Assembly: GCF_000429025.1 (NCBI RefSeq)
Contig: NZ_KE386836.1
Location: 62,001-126,000, forward strand
From: Actinospineispora spinosispora DSM 44797
Lineage (GTDB): Bacteria; Actinomycetota; Actinomycetes; Mycobacteriales; Pseudonocardiaceae
DNA: 64,000 nucleotides
Reading direction: 5' to 3'
Part shown: positions 1 through 9,839 of the stretch, piece after piece
Layout: each line of letters starts with the position of its first letter
Position numbering within the stretch: position 1 is the first letter of the stretch
The notes under the pieces: generated by a model
Seen by the model: the letters and a program-made list of their open reading frames with translations, nothing else
Database searches by the model: none
Told to the model about the DNA's origin: nothing
Made by a program: the position numbers and the translations under genes

Positions 1-1204
1 TCGGGAAGTCCCGGCCCCGGCAGGTGAGCTTCGCCAGCATCGAGTCGAAGTGTGCGCTGACCTCGGCACCGGTGTGCACGGTCCCGCCGTCGAGCCGGAC
101 GCCGGAGCCGCCGGGGGACCGGTAGGTGGAGATCACCCCGGTGTCCGGGCGGAACCCGTTGGCCGGGTCCTCTGTGGTGATCCGGCACTGCAGCGCGGCG
201 CCGTGCAACACGATCGACTCCTGCGACAGCCCCAGGTCGGCGAGGGTCTCACCGGACGCGATGCGCAGCTGGGAGCCGACCAGATCGACGTCGGTGACCT
301 CCTCGGTGACCGTGTGCTCGACCTGGATGCGCGGGTTCATCTCGATGAACACGTGCTTGCCGGACGTGTCGAGGAGGAACTCGACGGTGCCCGCGTTGCG
401 GTAGCCGATCGACCGGGCGAACGCCACGGCGTCGGCGCAGATGCGTTCCCGCAGCTCGGGGTCGAGGTTCGGGGCGGGAGCGATCTCGATGACCTTCTGG
501 TGGCGGCGCTGCAGCGAACAGTCCCGCTCGAACAGGTGCACCGTCTCGCCGGTGCCGTCGGCCAGGATCTGCACCTCGATGTGGCGTGGGTCCACGACCG
601 CCTGCTCGAGGAACATCCGCCCGTCGCCGAACGCCGACTCGGCCTCGCGCATCGCGGCCTCGATGGCCTCGCGCAGTGCCGACGCGGACTCGACCCGGCG
701 CATGCCCCGGCCGCCACCACCGGCGACGGCTTTGACGAAGATCGGGAACCCGATCTCCTGTGCGCTCGTGACCAGCTCGTCCACGTCGTCGGTCGCCTCG
801 GTCGAGGCCAGCACCGGAATGCCCGCCTCGCGTGCCGCCGCGATCGCCCGCGCCTTGTTCCCGGTCAGGTGCAGTACCTCGGCGGGCGGCCCGACGAACG
901 TGATGCCGGCCTCGGCACAAGCCTCGGCCAGGTCCGGGTTCTCGGACAGGAAGCCGTAGCCCGGGTACACCGCGTCGGCGCCCGCGCGTTGTGCGGCGGA
1001 GACGATCTCGGAGACCGACAGATATGCCCGGACCGGGTGGCCGGGCTCGCCGATCTGGTACGACTCGTCGGCCTTCAGGCGGTGCAGCGAGTTGCGGTCC
1101 TCGTGCGGAAACACCGCAACCGTGCCGATCCCCAGCTCGTACGCGGCACGGAACGCGCGGATCGCGATCTCGCCCCGGTTCGCGACCAACAGTTTCCGGA
1201 ACAT
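1..1204 (-). CDS. pyc: Pyruvate carboxylase, N-terminal part (truncated by window edge)
   Basis: Biotin-dependent enzyme that carboxylates pyruvate to oxaloacetate (anaplerosis, cytoplasm). About 401 codons from the start are present; the rest lies left of the window. The reverse-strand protein begins MFRKLLVANRGEIAIRAF, then FPHEDRNSLHRLKADESY, which is more typical of pyruvate carboxylase than of acetyl-CoA carboxylase biotin carboxylase subunits. ATP-grasp signatures follow: KAVAGGGGRGMR, RDCSLQRRHQKVIE and EMNPRIQVEHTVTE. The ATG at 1204 has a GGAGAAG ribosome binding site just upstream (1206-1212). It is transcribed in the same direction as, and directly downstream of, the ramB-like regulator. 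The biotin carboxylase identity is very secure; the choice of pyruvate carboxylase over an acyl-CoA carboxylase alpha chain rests on N-terminal similarity because the transcarboxylase part is not visible. Confidence 0.87.
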   Translation of the reverse strand, partial: MFRKLLVANRGEIAIRAFRAAYELGIGTVAVFPHEDRNSLHRLKADESYQIGEPGHPVRAYLSVSEIVSAAQRAGADAVYPGYGFLSENPDLAEACAEAGITFVGPPAEVLHLTGNKARAIAAAREAGIPVLASTEATDDVDELVTSAQEIGFPIFVKAVAGGGGRGMRRVESASALREAIEAAMREAESAFGDGRMFLEQAVVDPRHIEVQILADGTGETVHLFERDCSLQRRHQKVIEIAPAPNLDPELRERICADAVAFARSIGYRNAGTVEFLLDTSGKHVFIEMNPRIQVEHTVTEEVTDVDLVGSQLRIASGETLADLGLSQESIVLHGAALQCRITTEDPANGFRPDTGVISTYRSPGGSGVRLDGGTVHTGAEVSAHFDSMLAKLTCRGRDFP

Positions 1205-1262
1205 GCTTCTCCTCAGGGTGTACACGGGTTCGGGAAGCGGCGGCGATTCCCTGGCGATCAGG

Positions 1263-2675
1263 TCAAGCGGTGGTGGGATAGGGCACGAACGTCCCTCGGT
1301 CTTCGCGAATCGCGAGCTCGCGCCCGATGCGGGGGAAAGCGCGCTGTGCGCAGGAATCGCGTTCGCATACCCGACAGCCTGCACCGATGGGCGTCGCCGC
1401 GCTGGGGTCATCCAGGTTCAGGCCCGCCGAATAGACCAGCCGGCCCGCGTGTCGCAGCTCGCAGCCCAGCGCGATGGCGAACGTCTTGCCCGGCGTGCCC
1501 CACTGGCCACGGCCCCGGGTGACCGAGCGGGCGACCCACAGGTAGCGGGCGCCATCGGGCATCACCGCGACCTGCACGTGCACCGTTCCGGGGGAGGAGA
1601 ACGCCTGGTAGACGTTCCACAGCGGGCACGTGCCGCCGCCCCGGGAGAAGTGGAAGCCGGTCGCGGACTGGCGCTTGGACATGTTGCCGGCGCGGTCCAC
1701 CCGCACGAAGGAGAACGGAACGCCGGGCGCCGAGGGACGCTGCAGCGTGGACAGCCGGTGCGCGATCGTCTCGAACCCCATCGCGAAGTGGTCGGCCAGC
1801 CGTTCGATGTCGTAGCGGAAGTTCTCGGCGGTGCGCTGGAACTCCCCGTACGGCAGCACCAGCGCCGCGGCGAAGTAGTTCGCCAGCCCGATCCGCACGA
1901 GCCGATGCGTTGTCGCGTCGAGCTGACCGGCCGAGTCGGCGACCTCCTCGATCAGCTCGTCGTGCTCGAGGTAGCCGAGCTGGGTGGCCATCCGGAACGC
2001 CTGCTGACCCGGGCGCAGATGCGCCGACATGCGCAGGATCCGCTGGTCGGCGTCGTAGCGGTGCATCTCGTCGCGTCCGTCGAGGCCGGTGATCCGCACG
2101 CCGTGCGCGGCGCGCAGCCGCTCGGCGAGCGCACGGCGGACCTCGCCGGGACGGATCCCGATGTCCTTCGCCAGCTGCTCGGCGGCGTCGTCCAGCTCGG
2201 CGATGTGGTTGCGCCGCCGGTAGAAGAAGTCCCGGACCTCCTCGTGCGGCAGCAGCGGCCGCCCGGTGTTGGTGCCGTCACTCGGCGCCCTGGTCTCGGC
2301 GGCGAGCTGCTCGGTGGTCTGCCGGTAGCGCCGGTACAACGCGAGCAGTGCGTCGGCGGCGGCGGGCAGCTCGGTGGCCAGACGGTCGATCTCCTCGGCC
2401 GGCACGTGGCTGTCCGCCGTTCCGGACAGGTCGGTGAACGCCTCGTGCAGCTCGGCCACCAGCCGGGCCGGTTCGCGAGTCGCGAAGAACGTGGCGTCGA
2501 CACCGAACACCTCGGTGATCCGCATCAGCACCGGCACGGTGAGCGGTCGCGACCCGTGCTCGATCTGGTTGAGGTAGCTGGGTGACAGGCCCAGGGTCCG
2601 AGCGAGCTCGGCCTGGTTCATCGACCTGGCCTCGCGCAGCTGACGCAAGCGCGGACCGGCCACGACCTTCACCAT
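1263..2675 (-). CDS. ramB: RamB/PrpR-family short-chain fatty acyl regulator (XRE HTH, DUF2083)
   Basis: 470-residue regulator of acetate/propionate metabolism. The N-terminus has an XRE helix-turn-helix (residues about 8-62, with LARTLGLSPSYLNQIEHG). An IrrE/ImmA-like central region (HFAMGFETIAHRLSTL) follows. The C-terminal short-chain-acyl domain ends in a cysteine cluster, GCRVCERDSC, like the one that holds an iron-sulfur cluster in mycobacterial PrpR. The ATG at 2675 was chosen because HTH similarity starts there; the reading frame stays open far upstream through the divergent aceA gene without coding signal. Family members sense acyl-CoA and control aceA, prpDC and their own gene, which matches the divergent neighbours here. 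Synteny with aceA-fadB2 favours RamB and the linked prpDC favours PrpR, so the sub-family is uncertain. Confidence 0.9.
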   Translation of the reverse strand: MVKVVAGPRLRQLREARSMNQAELARTLGLSPSYLNQIEHGSRPLTVPVLMRITEVFGVDATFFATREPARLVAELHEAFTDLSGTADSHVPAEEIDRLATELPAAADALLALYRRYRQTTEQLAAETRAPSDGTNTGRPLLPHEEVRDFFYRRRNHIAELDDAAEQLAKDIGIRPGEVRRALAERLRAAHGVRITGLDGRDEMHRYDADQRILRMSAHLRPGQQAFRMATQLGYLEHDELIEEVADSAGQLDATTHRLVRIGLANYFAAALVLPYGEFQRTAENFRYDIERLADHFAMGFETIAHRLSTLQRPSAPGVPFSFVRVDRAGNMSKRQSATGFHFSRGGGTCPLWNVYQAFSSPGTVHVQVAVMPDGARYLWVARSVTRGRGQWGTPGKTFAIALGCELRHAGRLVYSAGLNLDDPSAATPIGAGCRVCERDSCAQRAFPRIGRELAIREDRGTFVPYPTTA

Positions 2676-2795
2676 GTGCTCACTATAGCGAACAAGAAGC
2701 TTCGCAAAGTTTGCAAAGTTGGTTCTTAAGATTCGCTCCGATTCGCAATCTTGCCAATCTGGTCCCGACGTCTCGCGCCGATCAACGTATGTCCC
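2676..2795. promoter_or_regulatory. Divergent ramB/aceA control region with TTTGCAAA-type sites
   Basis: This A/T-rich 120-base gap contains TTCGCAAA (2701-2708), directly followed by the perfect palindrome TTTGCAAA (2710-2717), then weaker TTCGCAAT (2742-2749) and TTGCCAAT (2751-2758). AAAGTTTGCAAAGTT matches the motif reported for RamB/PrpR in corynebacteria and mycobacteria (AACTTTGCAAA / TTTGCAAA, recalled). The spacing suggests several regulator molecules bound between the two starts. Confidence 0.75.
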
Positions 2796-4058
<1,263 letters not shown>

Positions 4059-4061
4059 AAC

Positions 4062-4109
4062 ACCCGTGAGTGGCGAGTGGTCCTATCGGACCACTCGCCA
4101 CTCACGGGT
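4062..4109. repeat. CGTGAGTG-family palindrome 1 (aceA/fadB2 gap)
   Basis: Two 22-base arms pair perfectly around a TATC loop. The left arm starts ACCCGTGAGTGG and the right arm ends CCACTCACGGGT. It begins three bases after the aceA stop codon and ends 18 bases before the fadB2 start. There is no T-run. It could terminate or process the aceA transcript. It is one of nine elements in this window with identical edges and different inner arms. Confidence 0.85.
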
Positions 4110-4127
4110 CCTGACCAGGGAGAACGA

Positions 4128-4994
4128 GTGAGTCAGATCGAGAAGGTGGGCGTGGTCGGCGCCGGGCAGATGGGCGCGGGCATCGCCGAGGTATGCGCCC
4201 GTGCCGGGTGTGACGTGCTGGTCGTCGAGGAGAACCAGATCGCGCTCGAGTCCGGACGCGACCGGGTGCTGTCCTCGCTAAACCGCGCGATGCGCAGCGG
4301 CAAGCTCAGCGCGGCGGAACGCGAGAAGGCCGCGTGGCGGCTTCGGTTCGGCACCGACCTGGACGAGCTGGCCGACCGTCAGCTGGTGATCGAAGCGGTC
4401 GTCGAGGACGAGCAGGTCAAGACCGAGGTCGTGCGGCGCGCGGACAAGGCGCTCACCGACCCCTCGGCGATCATCGCGTCCAACACCAGCTCGATCCCGA
4501 TCATGAAGCTGGGCACCGTGACCGACCGGCCGGGCAACGTCATCGGCCTGCACTTCTTCAACCCGGTCCCGGTGCTGCCGCTCGTCGAGGTCGTCAGCTC
4601 GCTCACCACCAGCCCCCGGACCAGGGACCGCGTCGAGGCGTTCGTCACGAAGGTCCTCGGCAAGCAGACGATCAGCGCCGGTGACCGCGCCGGGTTCGTG
4701 GTCAACTCGCTGCTGGTGCCCTACCTGCTCGCCGCGATCCGCATGGTCGAGTCCGGCTTCGCCTCCGCCGCCGACGTCGACTCCGGCATGACGCTCGGCT
4801 GCGCCCACCCGATGGGACCGCTGCGCCTGGCCGACCTGATCGGGCTGGACACGGTGTCCGCGATCGCCGAGTCGATGTACGCCGAGCACCGTGAGCCGCT
4901 GTACGCACCGCCGCCGCTGCTGCGCCGCATGGTCGAGGCCGGCCTGTACGGCCGCAAGACCGGCCGAGGTTTCCACGCCTACCCCACCCCGTGA
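4128..4994 (+). CDS. fadB2: 3-hydroxybutyryl-CoA dehydrogenase
   Basis: NAD(P)-dependent oxidation of 3-hydroxyacyl-CoA to 3-oxoacyl-CoA (288 residues). An N-terminal Rossmann fold starts with VGVVGAGQMGAGIAEVCA. IASNTSSIPI and GLHFFNPVPVLPLVEVV are the typical HCDH motifs, and the C-terminal domain contains GDRAGFVVNS and GLYGRKTGRGF. The GTG at 4128 is preceded by GGGAGAACGA, a plausible ribosome binding site; the upstream palindrome makes a longer start unlikely. It lies between aceA and prpD in the same direction. In M. tuberculosis, recalled order is ramB, icl1, fadB2, so this pairing is conserved. The TGA stop falls inside the next palindrome. Confidence 0.93.
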   Translation: MSQIEKVGVVGAGQMGAGIAEVCARAGCDVLVVEENQIALESGRDRVLSSLNRAMRSGKLSAAEREKAAWRLRFGTDLDELADRQLVIEAVVEDEQVKTEVVRRADKALTDPSAIIASNTSSIPIMKLGTVTDRPGNVIGLHFFNPVPVLPLVEVVSSLTTSPRTRDRVEAFVTKVLGKQTISAGDRAGFVVNSLLVPYLLAAIRMVESGFASAADVDSGMTLGCAHPMGPLRLADLIGLDTVSAIAESMYAEHREPLYAPPPLLRRMVEAGLYGRKTGRGFHAYPTP

Positions 4995-5031
4995 GTGCTG
5001 AGGGTTGCTATAGGACCACTCGGCACTCACG
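4990..5031. repeat. CGTGAGTG-family palindrome 2, imperfect (fadB2/prpD gap)
   Basis: Edges CGTGAGTGC and GGCACTCACG are intact and CTATAGG lies at the centre, but the inner arms carry several mismatches, so this copy looks decayed. The fadB2 stop codon TGA (4992-4994) is part of the left edge. Confidence 0.75.
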
Positions 5032-5062
5032 ACACCCACAGACGAAGGAGGAGGAGCGCACC

Positions 5063-6568
5063 ATGATCGACCACAAGGTGCGGGTCCATCGCAGCGAGGA
5101 GAACCCGGCCCGGGAGGACCAGCTGGCCTGGAAGATCGCCGAGGTCGCTACCCGCCCGGTCGGCCCACCGGCCGACGTCACCGACATGGTGATCAACCGG
5201 GTGATCGACAACGCGGGCGTCGCGCTCGCCTCGATCGGCAGGGCGCCGGTACTCGCGGCTCGTGCCCAGGCGCTGCGGCACCCGGCCCCCGGCGGCAGGG
5301 CCGGTGCGACCCTGTTCGGCTGCGCGGGCTCGGTGCGGGTCTCGCCGGAATGGGCGGCCTGGGCCAACGGCGTCGCGGTCCGCGAGCTGGACTTCCACGA
5401 CACCTACCTGGCGGCCGACTACTCACACCCCGGCGACAACATCCCGCCGCTGCTCGCCGCCGCCCAGCACACCGGCGCTGACGGCGCGACGCTGACCAGG
5501 GCGATCGCCGTGGCGTACGAGATCCAGGTCGCGCTGGTGACCGGCATCTGCCTGCACGCGCACCGCATCGACCACATCGCGCACCTCGGCCCGTCGGCGG
5601 CCGCCGGCATCGGCGCGCTGCTCGGGCTGCCCACCGAGGTGACTTTCCAGGCGATCGGCCAGGCGCTGCACACCACGACCGCGACCCGCCAGTCCCGCAA
5701 GGGCGAGATCTCCAGCTGGAAGGCCTACGCCCCGGCGTTCGCCGGCAAGATCGCCATCGAGGCGGTCGACCGCGCGATGCTCGGCCAGGGTGCGCCCGCG
5801 CCGATCTACGAGGGCGAGGACGGTGTCATCGCCTGGCTGCTCGACGGCCCCGACGCCGGATACACGGTGTCGCTGCCGGAAGCGGGCGAGCCGTGCCGGG
5901 GCATTCTGGCGACCTACACGAAGGAACATTCCGCCGAGTACCAGAGCCAGGCGCTGATCGACCTGGCACGGCGCCTCGGTCCCCGGATCGCCGGCCGGGC
6001 TGTGACATCGATAGTCATCCACACGAGCCACCACACCCACCAGGTGATCGGCTCGGGTTCGGGCGACCCGCAGAAGTACAACCCGTCGGCCAGCCGGGAG
6101 ACCCTCGACCACTCGATCCCGTACATCTTCGCCGTCGCGCTGCTGGACGGGCAGTTCCACCACGACCGGTCCTACCCGCCGGTGCGTGCGGTCGACGAGA
6201 CGACGACCGCGCTGTGGCACGCCATCTCGACGGTCGAGGACCCGGAGTGGACGCGCCGCTACCACTCGACCGATCCGGGGGAGAAGGCGTTCGGCGGCCG
6301 GGTCGTCGTCGAGTTCGCCGACGGCTCCACGATCACCGACGAGATCGCCATGGCCGACGCGCACCCGCTGGGGGCCCGCCCGTTCGGCCGTGAGCAGTAC
6401 GTCGCCAAGTTCCGAGGTCTCGCCGACGGCGTCGTCGAGGCAGCCGAGCAGGACCGCTTCCTCGCCGCCGCGCAGCGACTGCCCGAGCTGTCCGCCGAGG
6501 AGCTCGGCGAACTCACCCTCGCCGTCCCGAACGGTCAGCGCCCGCTCGCCACCCGCGGCTTGTTCTGA
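5063..6568 (+). CDS. prpD: 2-methylcitrate dehydratase
   Basis: Dehydrates 2-methylcitrate to 2-methyl-cis-aconitate in the methylcitrate cycle for propionyl-CoA disposal. The 501-residue protein aligns by eye with the MmgE/PrpD family: RELDFHDTYLAADYSHPGDN near residue 115, HTTTATRQSRKGEISSWK near residue 215, and HTSHHTHQVIGSGSGDPQKY in the C-terminal part. The ATG at 5063 is preceded by a strong AGGAGGAGG site (5047-5055). The gene is followed by prpC after 13 bases, so both are probably co-transcribed. Inclusion of prpDC next to aceA-fadB2 places both C2 and C3 acyl-CoA routes in one locus, presumably under the ramB-like regulator. Confidence 0.95.
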   Translation: MIDHKVRVHRSEENPAREDQLAWKIAEVATRPVGPPADVTDMVINRVIDNAGVALASIGRAPVLAARAQALRHPAPGGRAGATLFGCAGSVRVSPEWAAWANGVAVRELDFHDTYLAADYSHPGDNIPPLLAAAQHTGADGATLTRAIAVAYEIQVALVTGICLHAHRIDHIAHLGPSAAAGIGALLGLPTEVTFQAIGQALHTTTATRQSRKGEISSWKAYAPAFAGKIAIEAVDRAMLGQGAPAPIYEGEDGVIAWLLDGPDAGYTVSLPEAGEPCRGILATYTKEHSAEYQSQALIDLARRLGPRIAGRAVTSIVIHTSHHTHQVIGSGSGDPQKYNPSASRETLDHSIPYIFAVALLDGQFHHDRSYPPVRAVDETTTALWHAISTVEDPEWTRRYHSTDPGEKAFGGRVVVEFADGSTITDEIAMADAHPLGARPFGREQYVAKFRGLADGVVEAAEQDRFLAAAQRLPELSAEELGELTLAVPNGQRPLATRGLF

Positions 6569-6581
6569 AAGGACACCTTCG

Positions 6582-7712
6582 ATGACCACAACCACTGCTC
6601 CGGAGATCAAGCGCGGCCTCGCCGGTGTCGTCGTGGACACCACCGAGATCTCCCGGGTCAACCCGGAGACCAACTCGTTGACCTACCGCGGCTACCCGGT
6701 GGGTGAGCTCGCCGCGCAGTGCTCGTTCCTGGAGGTCGCGCACCTGCTGTGGACCGGGGAGCTGCCGACCGCCCGCGAGCTGCACGCGCTGTCCGAACGC
6801 GAACGGGCACTGCGCCCGATCGACCGGGGCCTGTCGTCGCTGCTGCTGCGGCTGCCCGACACCTGCCACCCGATGGACGTGCTGCGCACCGCCGTCAGCT
6901 GGCTCGGCGCGCAGGACCCGGCCGAGGACGACACGGCCGCCAACCACGACAAGTCGCTGCGCCTGCTGGCCACGCTGCCCACGGTCGTCGCGCTCGACCA
7001 GCGCCGCCGCCACGGCCTCGACCCGATCCAGCCCAGGCCCGATCTCGGCTACTCGGAGAACTTCTTCCACATGTGCTTCGGCACGGTGCCGGACCCGGAG
7101 ATCGTGCGCGCCTTCGAAGTGTCGCTCGTGCTGTACGCCGAGCACAGCTTCAACGCCTCGACGTTCACCGCGCGCGTCGTCACCTCGACGCTGTCCGACC
7201 TGTACAGCGCGGTGGTCGCCGGCATCGGCGCGCTGAAGGGCTCGCTGCACGGCGGCGCGAACGAAGCCGTCATGCACATGCTGTCCGAGATCACCGACGC
7301 CGACCATGCGGAGCTGTGGCTGGCCGACGCGCTCGCGTCGAAGAAGAAGATCATGGGGTTCGGGCACCGCGTCTACAAATGGGGTGACTCCCGCGTGCCG
7401 ACGCTGCGCGCCGAGCTGCAACGCGTCGCCACCCTGTCCGGTCGCACCGATCTGCTGGCGACCTACCAGGTGCTGGCCTCGGCGATGCTGCGGGAGAAGG
7501 GCCTGCACCCGAACCTGGACTACCCGGCCGGCCCGCTGTACCACCTGATGGGCTTCGACATCCCGACCTTCACCCCGATCTTCGTGATGGCCAGGATCAC
7601 CGGCTGGACCGCGCACATCGTGGAACAGGCCGCCGCCAACGCCCTGATCCGCCCCCTGGCCGGCTACACGGGAGAGGCCCAGCGCCCGGTCCCCCCACCC
7701 GCGAGTCGCTAG
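6582..7712 (+). CDS. prpC: 2-methylcitrate synthase
   Basis: Condenses propionyl-CoA with oxaloacetate to 2-methylcitrate (376 residues, citrate synthase fold). Catalytic-region motifs are visible: LKGSLHGGANEAVMHML (substrate histidine), GFGHRVYKWGDSR (second histidine) and the short C-terminal domain typical of the methylcitrate/type I class. Adjacency to prpD decides methylcitrate synthase over citrate synthase. The ATG at 6582 follows AAAGGACACC. The final residues PASR and the TAG stop are encoded by the first unit of a GCGAGTCG repeat (7700-7775), suggesting that the original 3' end was overwritten or extended. Confidence 0.95.
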   Translation: MTTTTAPEIKRGLAGVVVDTTEISRVNPETNSLTYRGYPVGELAAQCSFLEVAHLLWTGELPTARELHALSERERALRPIDRGLSSLLLRLPDTCHPMDVLRTAVSWLGAQDPAEDDTAANHDKSLRLLATLPTVVALDQRRRHGLDPIQPRPDLGYSENFFHMCFGTVPDPEIVRAFEVSLVLYAEHSFNASTFTARVVTSTLSDLYSAVVAGIGALKGSLHGGANEAVMHMLSEITDADHAELWLADALASKKKIMGFGHRVYKWGDSRVPTLRAELQRVATLSGRTDLLATYQVLASAMLREKGLHPNLDYPAGPLYHLMGFDIPTFTPIFVMARITGWTAHIVEQAAANALIRPLAGYTGEAQRPVPPPASR

Positions 7713-7775
7713 ATTCCGCCGCGCGAGTCGCTGGATTCCGCCGCGCGAGTCGGGGTTGTCAGCACACCGAGTCGG
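7700..7775. repeat. GCGAGTCG-family repeat 1 (prpC 3' end)
   Basis: Two direct 22-base units (7700-7721 and 7722-7743), CGCGAGTCGC followed by T[A/G]GATTCCGCCG, differ at one base. A third unit, CGCGAGTCGGGG, then runs into TCAGCACACCGAGTCGG. The first unit supplies the prpC stop codon. The same two unit types recur at 31239 and 32634. Confidence 0.8.
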
Positions 7776-7789
7776 TCGTCCCAGCACGC

Positions 7790-8818
7790 TTATCGAGCGA
7801 GCGCGATCGTGGCGAGCAGCCCCCGATGGTCCGGGCCGGACACCATGATCACGTCGAACGCGGTGACCGGCCCGGCCCCGCCGGCGAGCAGGACATGGTC
7901 GATCGGCGCGCTCAGGAACGCCGGCAGCACGCTGGGCCAGGTGCCGTGCAGACCGGCCCCGACCGTCGCGGCGGCATCGGCACAGCCGGCGTCGAGCAGT
8001 GAACGCAGCGGAGGGTGGTCGAGCGTCGAGTTGAAGTCGCCGGCCAGGATCATCGGGCCGGACCGGCCACACAGTCGCGCCAGCGGCTGATGGTCGTCCC
8101 GCCAGGAATCCTCGTGACCGGGCAGCGGCGGAAAGTTGTGCACCGCTGCGACCCGCACCGGGCCCGCCGGGGTCTGCGCGACGGCGGTCACCGAGCCCAG
8201 GTGCGACGGAATCCGCGCCACGGTGAACTCCGGCCGCAGCTCCCGCCGGACCAACAGCGACGTGGCGAACGGGCTGCTGGTCGCGCTCGGGTTGTCGGTG
8301 GCTCGCTGGTACTCGACCCCCAGGACGGCGGCCCGCTCACCGACCGAGGCGGCGAACGCCATGGACGCCTCCGGCAACGAGACGACATCGGCCCGGCGTT
8401 CGACGGCGAGCCGCGCGATCTCGGCCGGGTCGGCGCCACTGGCGAGAACGTTGATGCTCAACACGGTCAGCGTGCTCGCGCCGGCCGGCGCCTCGGCCGG
8501 ATGCCCGAACGCCCGGGGCAGAATCTGCGGCAGCGGCGAGAGCCCCACCATCACGAACACCAGACCCCACACCCGGACGTGAGCCAGCGGCAGCAACACC
8601 AACCCGGACGCGGCCACGGCGACGGCCAACGGCAGCCGGAACGCGGTCAGCTGGGCGAACCCCGGGTACGCGGCCAGAGCCGGCGAACCGATCGGCACCA
8701 CCGGACTCCACAGCACGACTGCGGTGGCCACGACCGCGACACCGAACAACGCGCCGGTCACCCGCCCGGACCGTGGCCGCTCGTCGGCCGGCCGGCCGAC
8801 GGCCATCTGCTCACTCAC
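7790..8818 (-). CDS. Endonuclease/exonuclease/phosphatase-fold membrane protein
   Basis: 342 residues. Three hydrophobic segments occupy roughly residues 20-95 (for example VTGALFGVAVVATAVVLW and LPLAVAVAASGLVLLPLA). A soluble EEP domain follows from about residue 115: LTVLSINVLASGAD, VVSLPEAS (catalytic Glu), ILAGDFNST (GDFN signature) and the C-terminal IDHVLL and GPDHRGL (Asp/His). This arrangement is common in actinobacteria, where the domain probably faces outside. The substrate is unknown: nucleic acid, inositol phosphate or sphingolipid are all possible. The GTG at 8818 gives MSEQMAV; an ATG four codons later is an alternative. The gene is convergent with prpC. Confidence 0.87.
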   Translation of the reverse strand: MSEQMAVGRPADERPRSGRVTGALFGVAVVATAVVLWSPVVPIGSPALAAYPGFAQLTAFRLPLAVAVAASGLVLLPLAHVRVWGLVFVMVGLSPLPQILPRAFGHPAEAPAGASTLTVLSINVLASGADPAEIARLAVERRADVVSLPEASMAFAASVGERAAVLGVEYQRATDNPSATSSPFATSLLVRRELRPEFTVARIPSHLGSVTAVAQTPAGPVRVAAVHNFPPLPGHEDSWRDDHQPLARLCGRSGPMILAGDFNSTLDHPPLRSLLDAGCADAAATVGAGLHGTWPSVLPAFLSAPIDHVLLAGGAGPVTAFDVIMVSGPDHRGLLATIALAR

Positions 8819-9315
8819 CGCTTGTCCTTATTATCGGTGGCCAGCGTTCAGGGCGTCAGCAGCTCGGAGATGTCCGAGGACAACACCGAGCACTCACGGA
8901 ACCGGCCGTGTTCGACGCGAAGGATGTCATGACAGCGGAACTCGACCGGCCCGCCACCCAACTGCCCCCGCCCGACCCGCTCCAGGCCCCAACGAGGTCA
9001 TGGGTGCCTGATCCTTCATGCAGAAAGTAGTCCGTTCCTTTGACGCGACCCGTGATCATCGGCTAGGTTCTTGGCGCGCGTTCTGAACGCCTCGGTGTGA
9101 ACACGTCCACTGACGCCGGATGAGCCCGCAATGTGAGGTCTCGGTGTGAATCTGACCGCGGAGACCAGGTGTTTTCCTTCCCTGGCTTATCGCTGTGCTC
9201 GATTCACACCGTTTCCGCAGGTCAGCCTCCCTCGTTGTTACCGACGCCGAGGTCGAGGACACCGCGGATCGGTTCGTGTGTCGAGTGCACCCCGCATTCG
9301 AAACGGCTGAAACCC
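8819..9315. other. Intergenic stretch without a convincing gene
   Basis: About 500 bases between the EEP protein start and a small downstream gene. Only short frames occur; one of about 30 codons from 8938 to 9030 begins MTAELDRPATQ but has no ribosome binding site or recognisable family. No RNA gene was recognised. The right part should hold the promoter of the 92-residue gene. Confidence 0.5.
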
Positions 9316-9594
9316 ATGAACATCTGCGTCCGCTTCATCTCCGACGGAATCCGCGACACGCTCGCCCACTACCGCCGCGACGACCTGCCGTTGCACCGTC
9401 TGTCCTGGGAGCTGCACACCAGGATCGACACCCTGGTGCCGCACGCGCCCTCGGTCTGGATCGACCAGCTGCGCGACCTGCAGCGCCGCGTCGCCGAGGT
9501 CGCCATCACGCCGGAGCTCACCGAAGGCGAGCACCGCACCCTCGACGAATCCCTCACCCTGCTCGCCGACGTACTGGAACTCGCCCACAGCTGA
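9316..9594 (+). CDS. Small conserved-looking hypothetical protein
   Basis: 92 residues beginning MNICVRFISDGIRDTLAHYR. The composition is charged and helical (HRLSWELHTRIDTLVPHAPS, EVAITPELTEGEHRTLDESL), with no signal peptide or membrane segment. It has the look of a small cytoplasmic helical protein. The ATG at 9316 was chosen because upstream sequence in frame lacks coding character. The family was not recognised. The following 245 bases to 9839 hold nothing identifiable. Confidence 0.55.
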   Translation: MNICVRFISDGIRDTLAHYRRDDLPLHRLSWELHTRIDTLVPHAPSVWIDQLRDLQRRVAEVAITPELTEGEHRTLDESLTLLADVLELAHS

Positions 9595-9839
9595 CACCCG
9601 ATCGCCGCGGTCGCCGGACCAGCGAGGGCTCGAACCCCACCCGCCCACGCGCCGGCCATGCGGCCACGGCACCACCCGCGGCCACGGGCGCGAACTCCAC
9701 CCGCCCGGCCACCGCTTCACTCCGCAACAACGGCCACAGCAGGCCGACATGAGCGGCCACGGCCACTCGTTCACCCGGCACCAACGGTCATCGACCGCAG
9801 CCAGGGCGGCGAACTCCCCGCCCCGCCACGGCCGGACCA

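Noticed and set aside
50..1522. Forward frame of 490 codons at the left edge
   Set aside because: Lies opposite pyruvate carboxylase and ramB; no recognised motif.
8938..9030. Short frame MTAELDRPATQ as a small gene
   Set aside because: No ribosome binding site, unusual composition, no family; chance frame is likelier.
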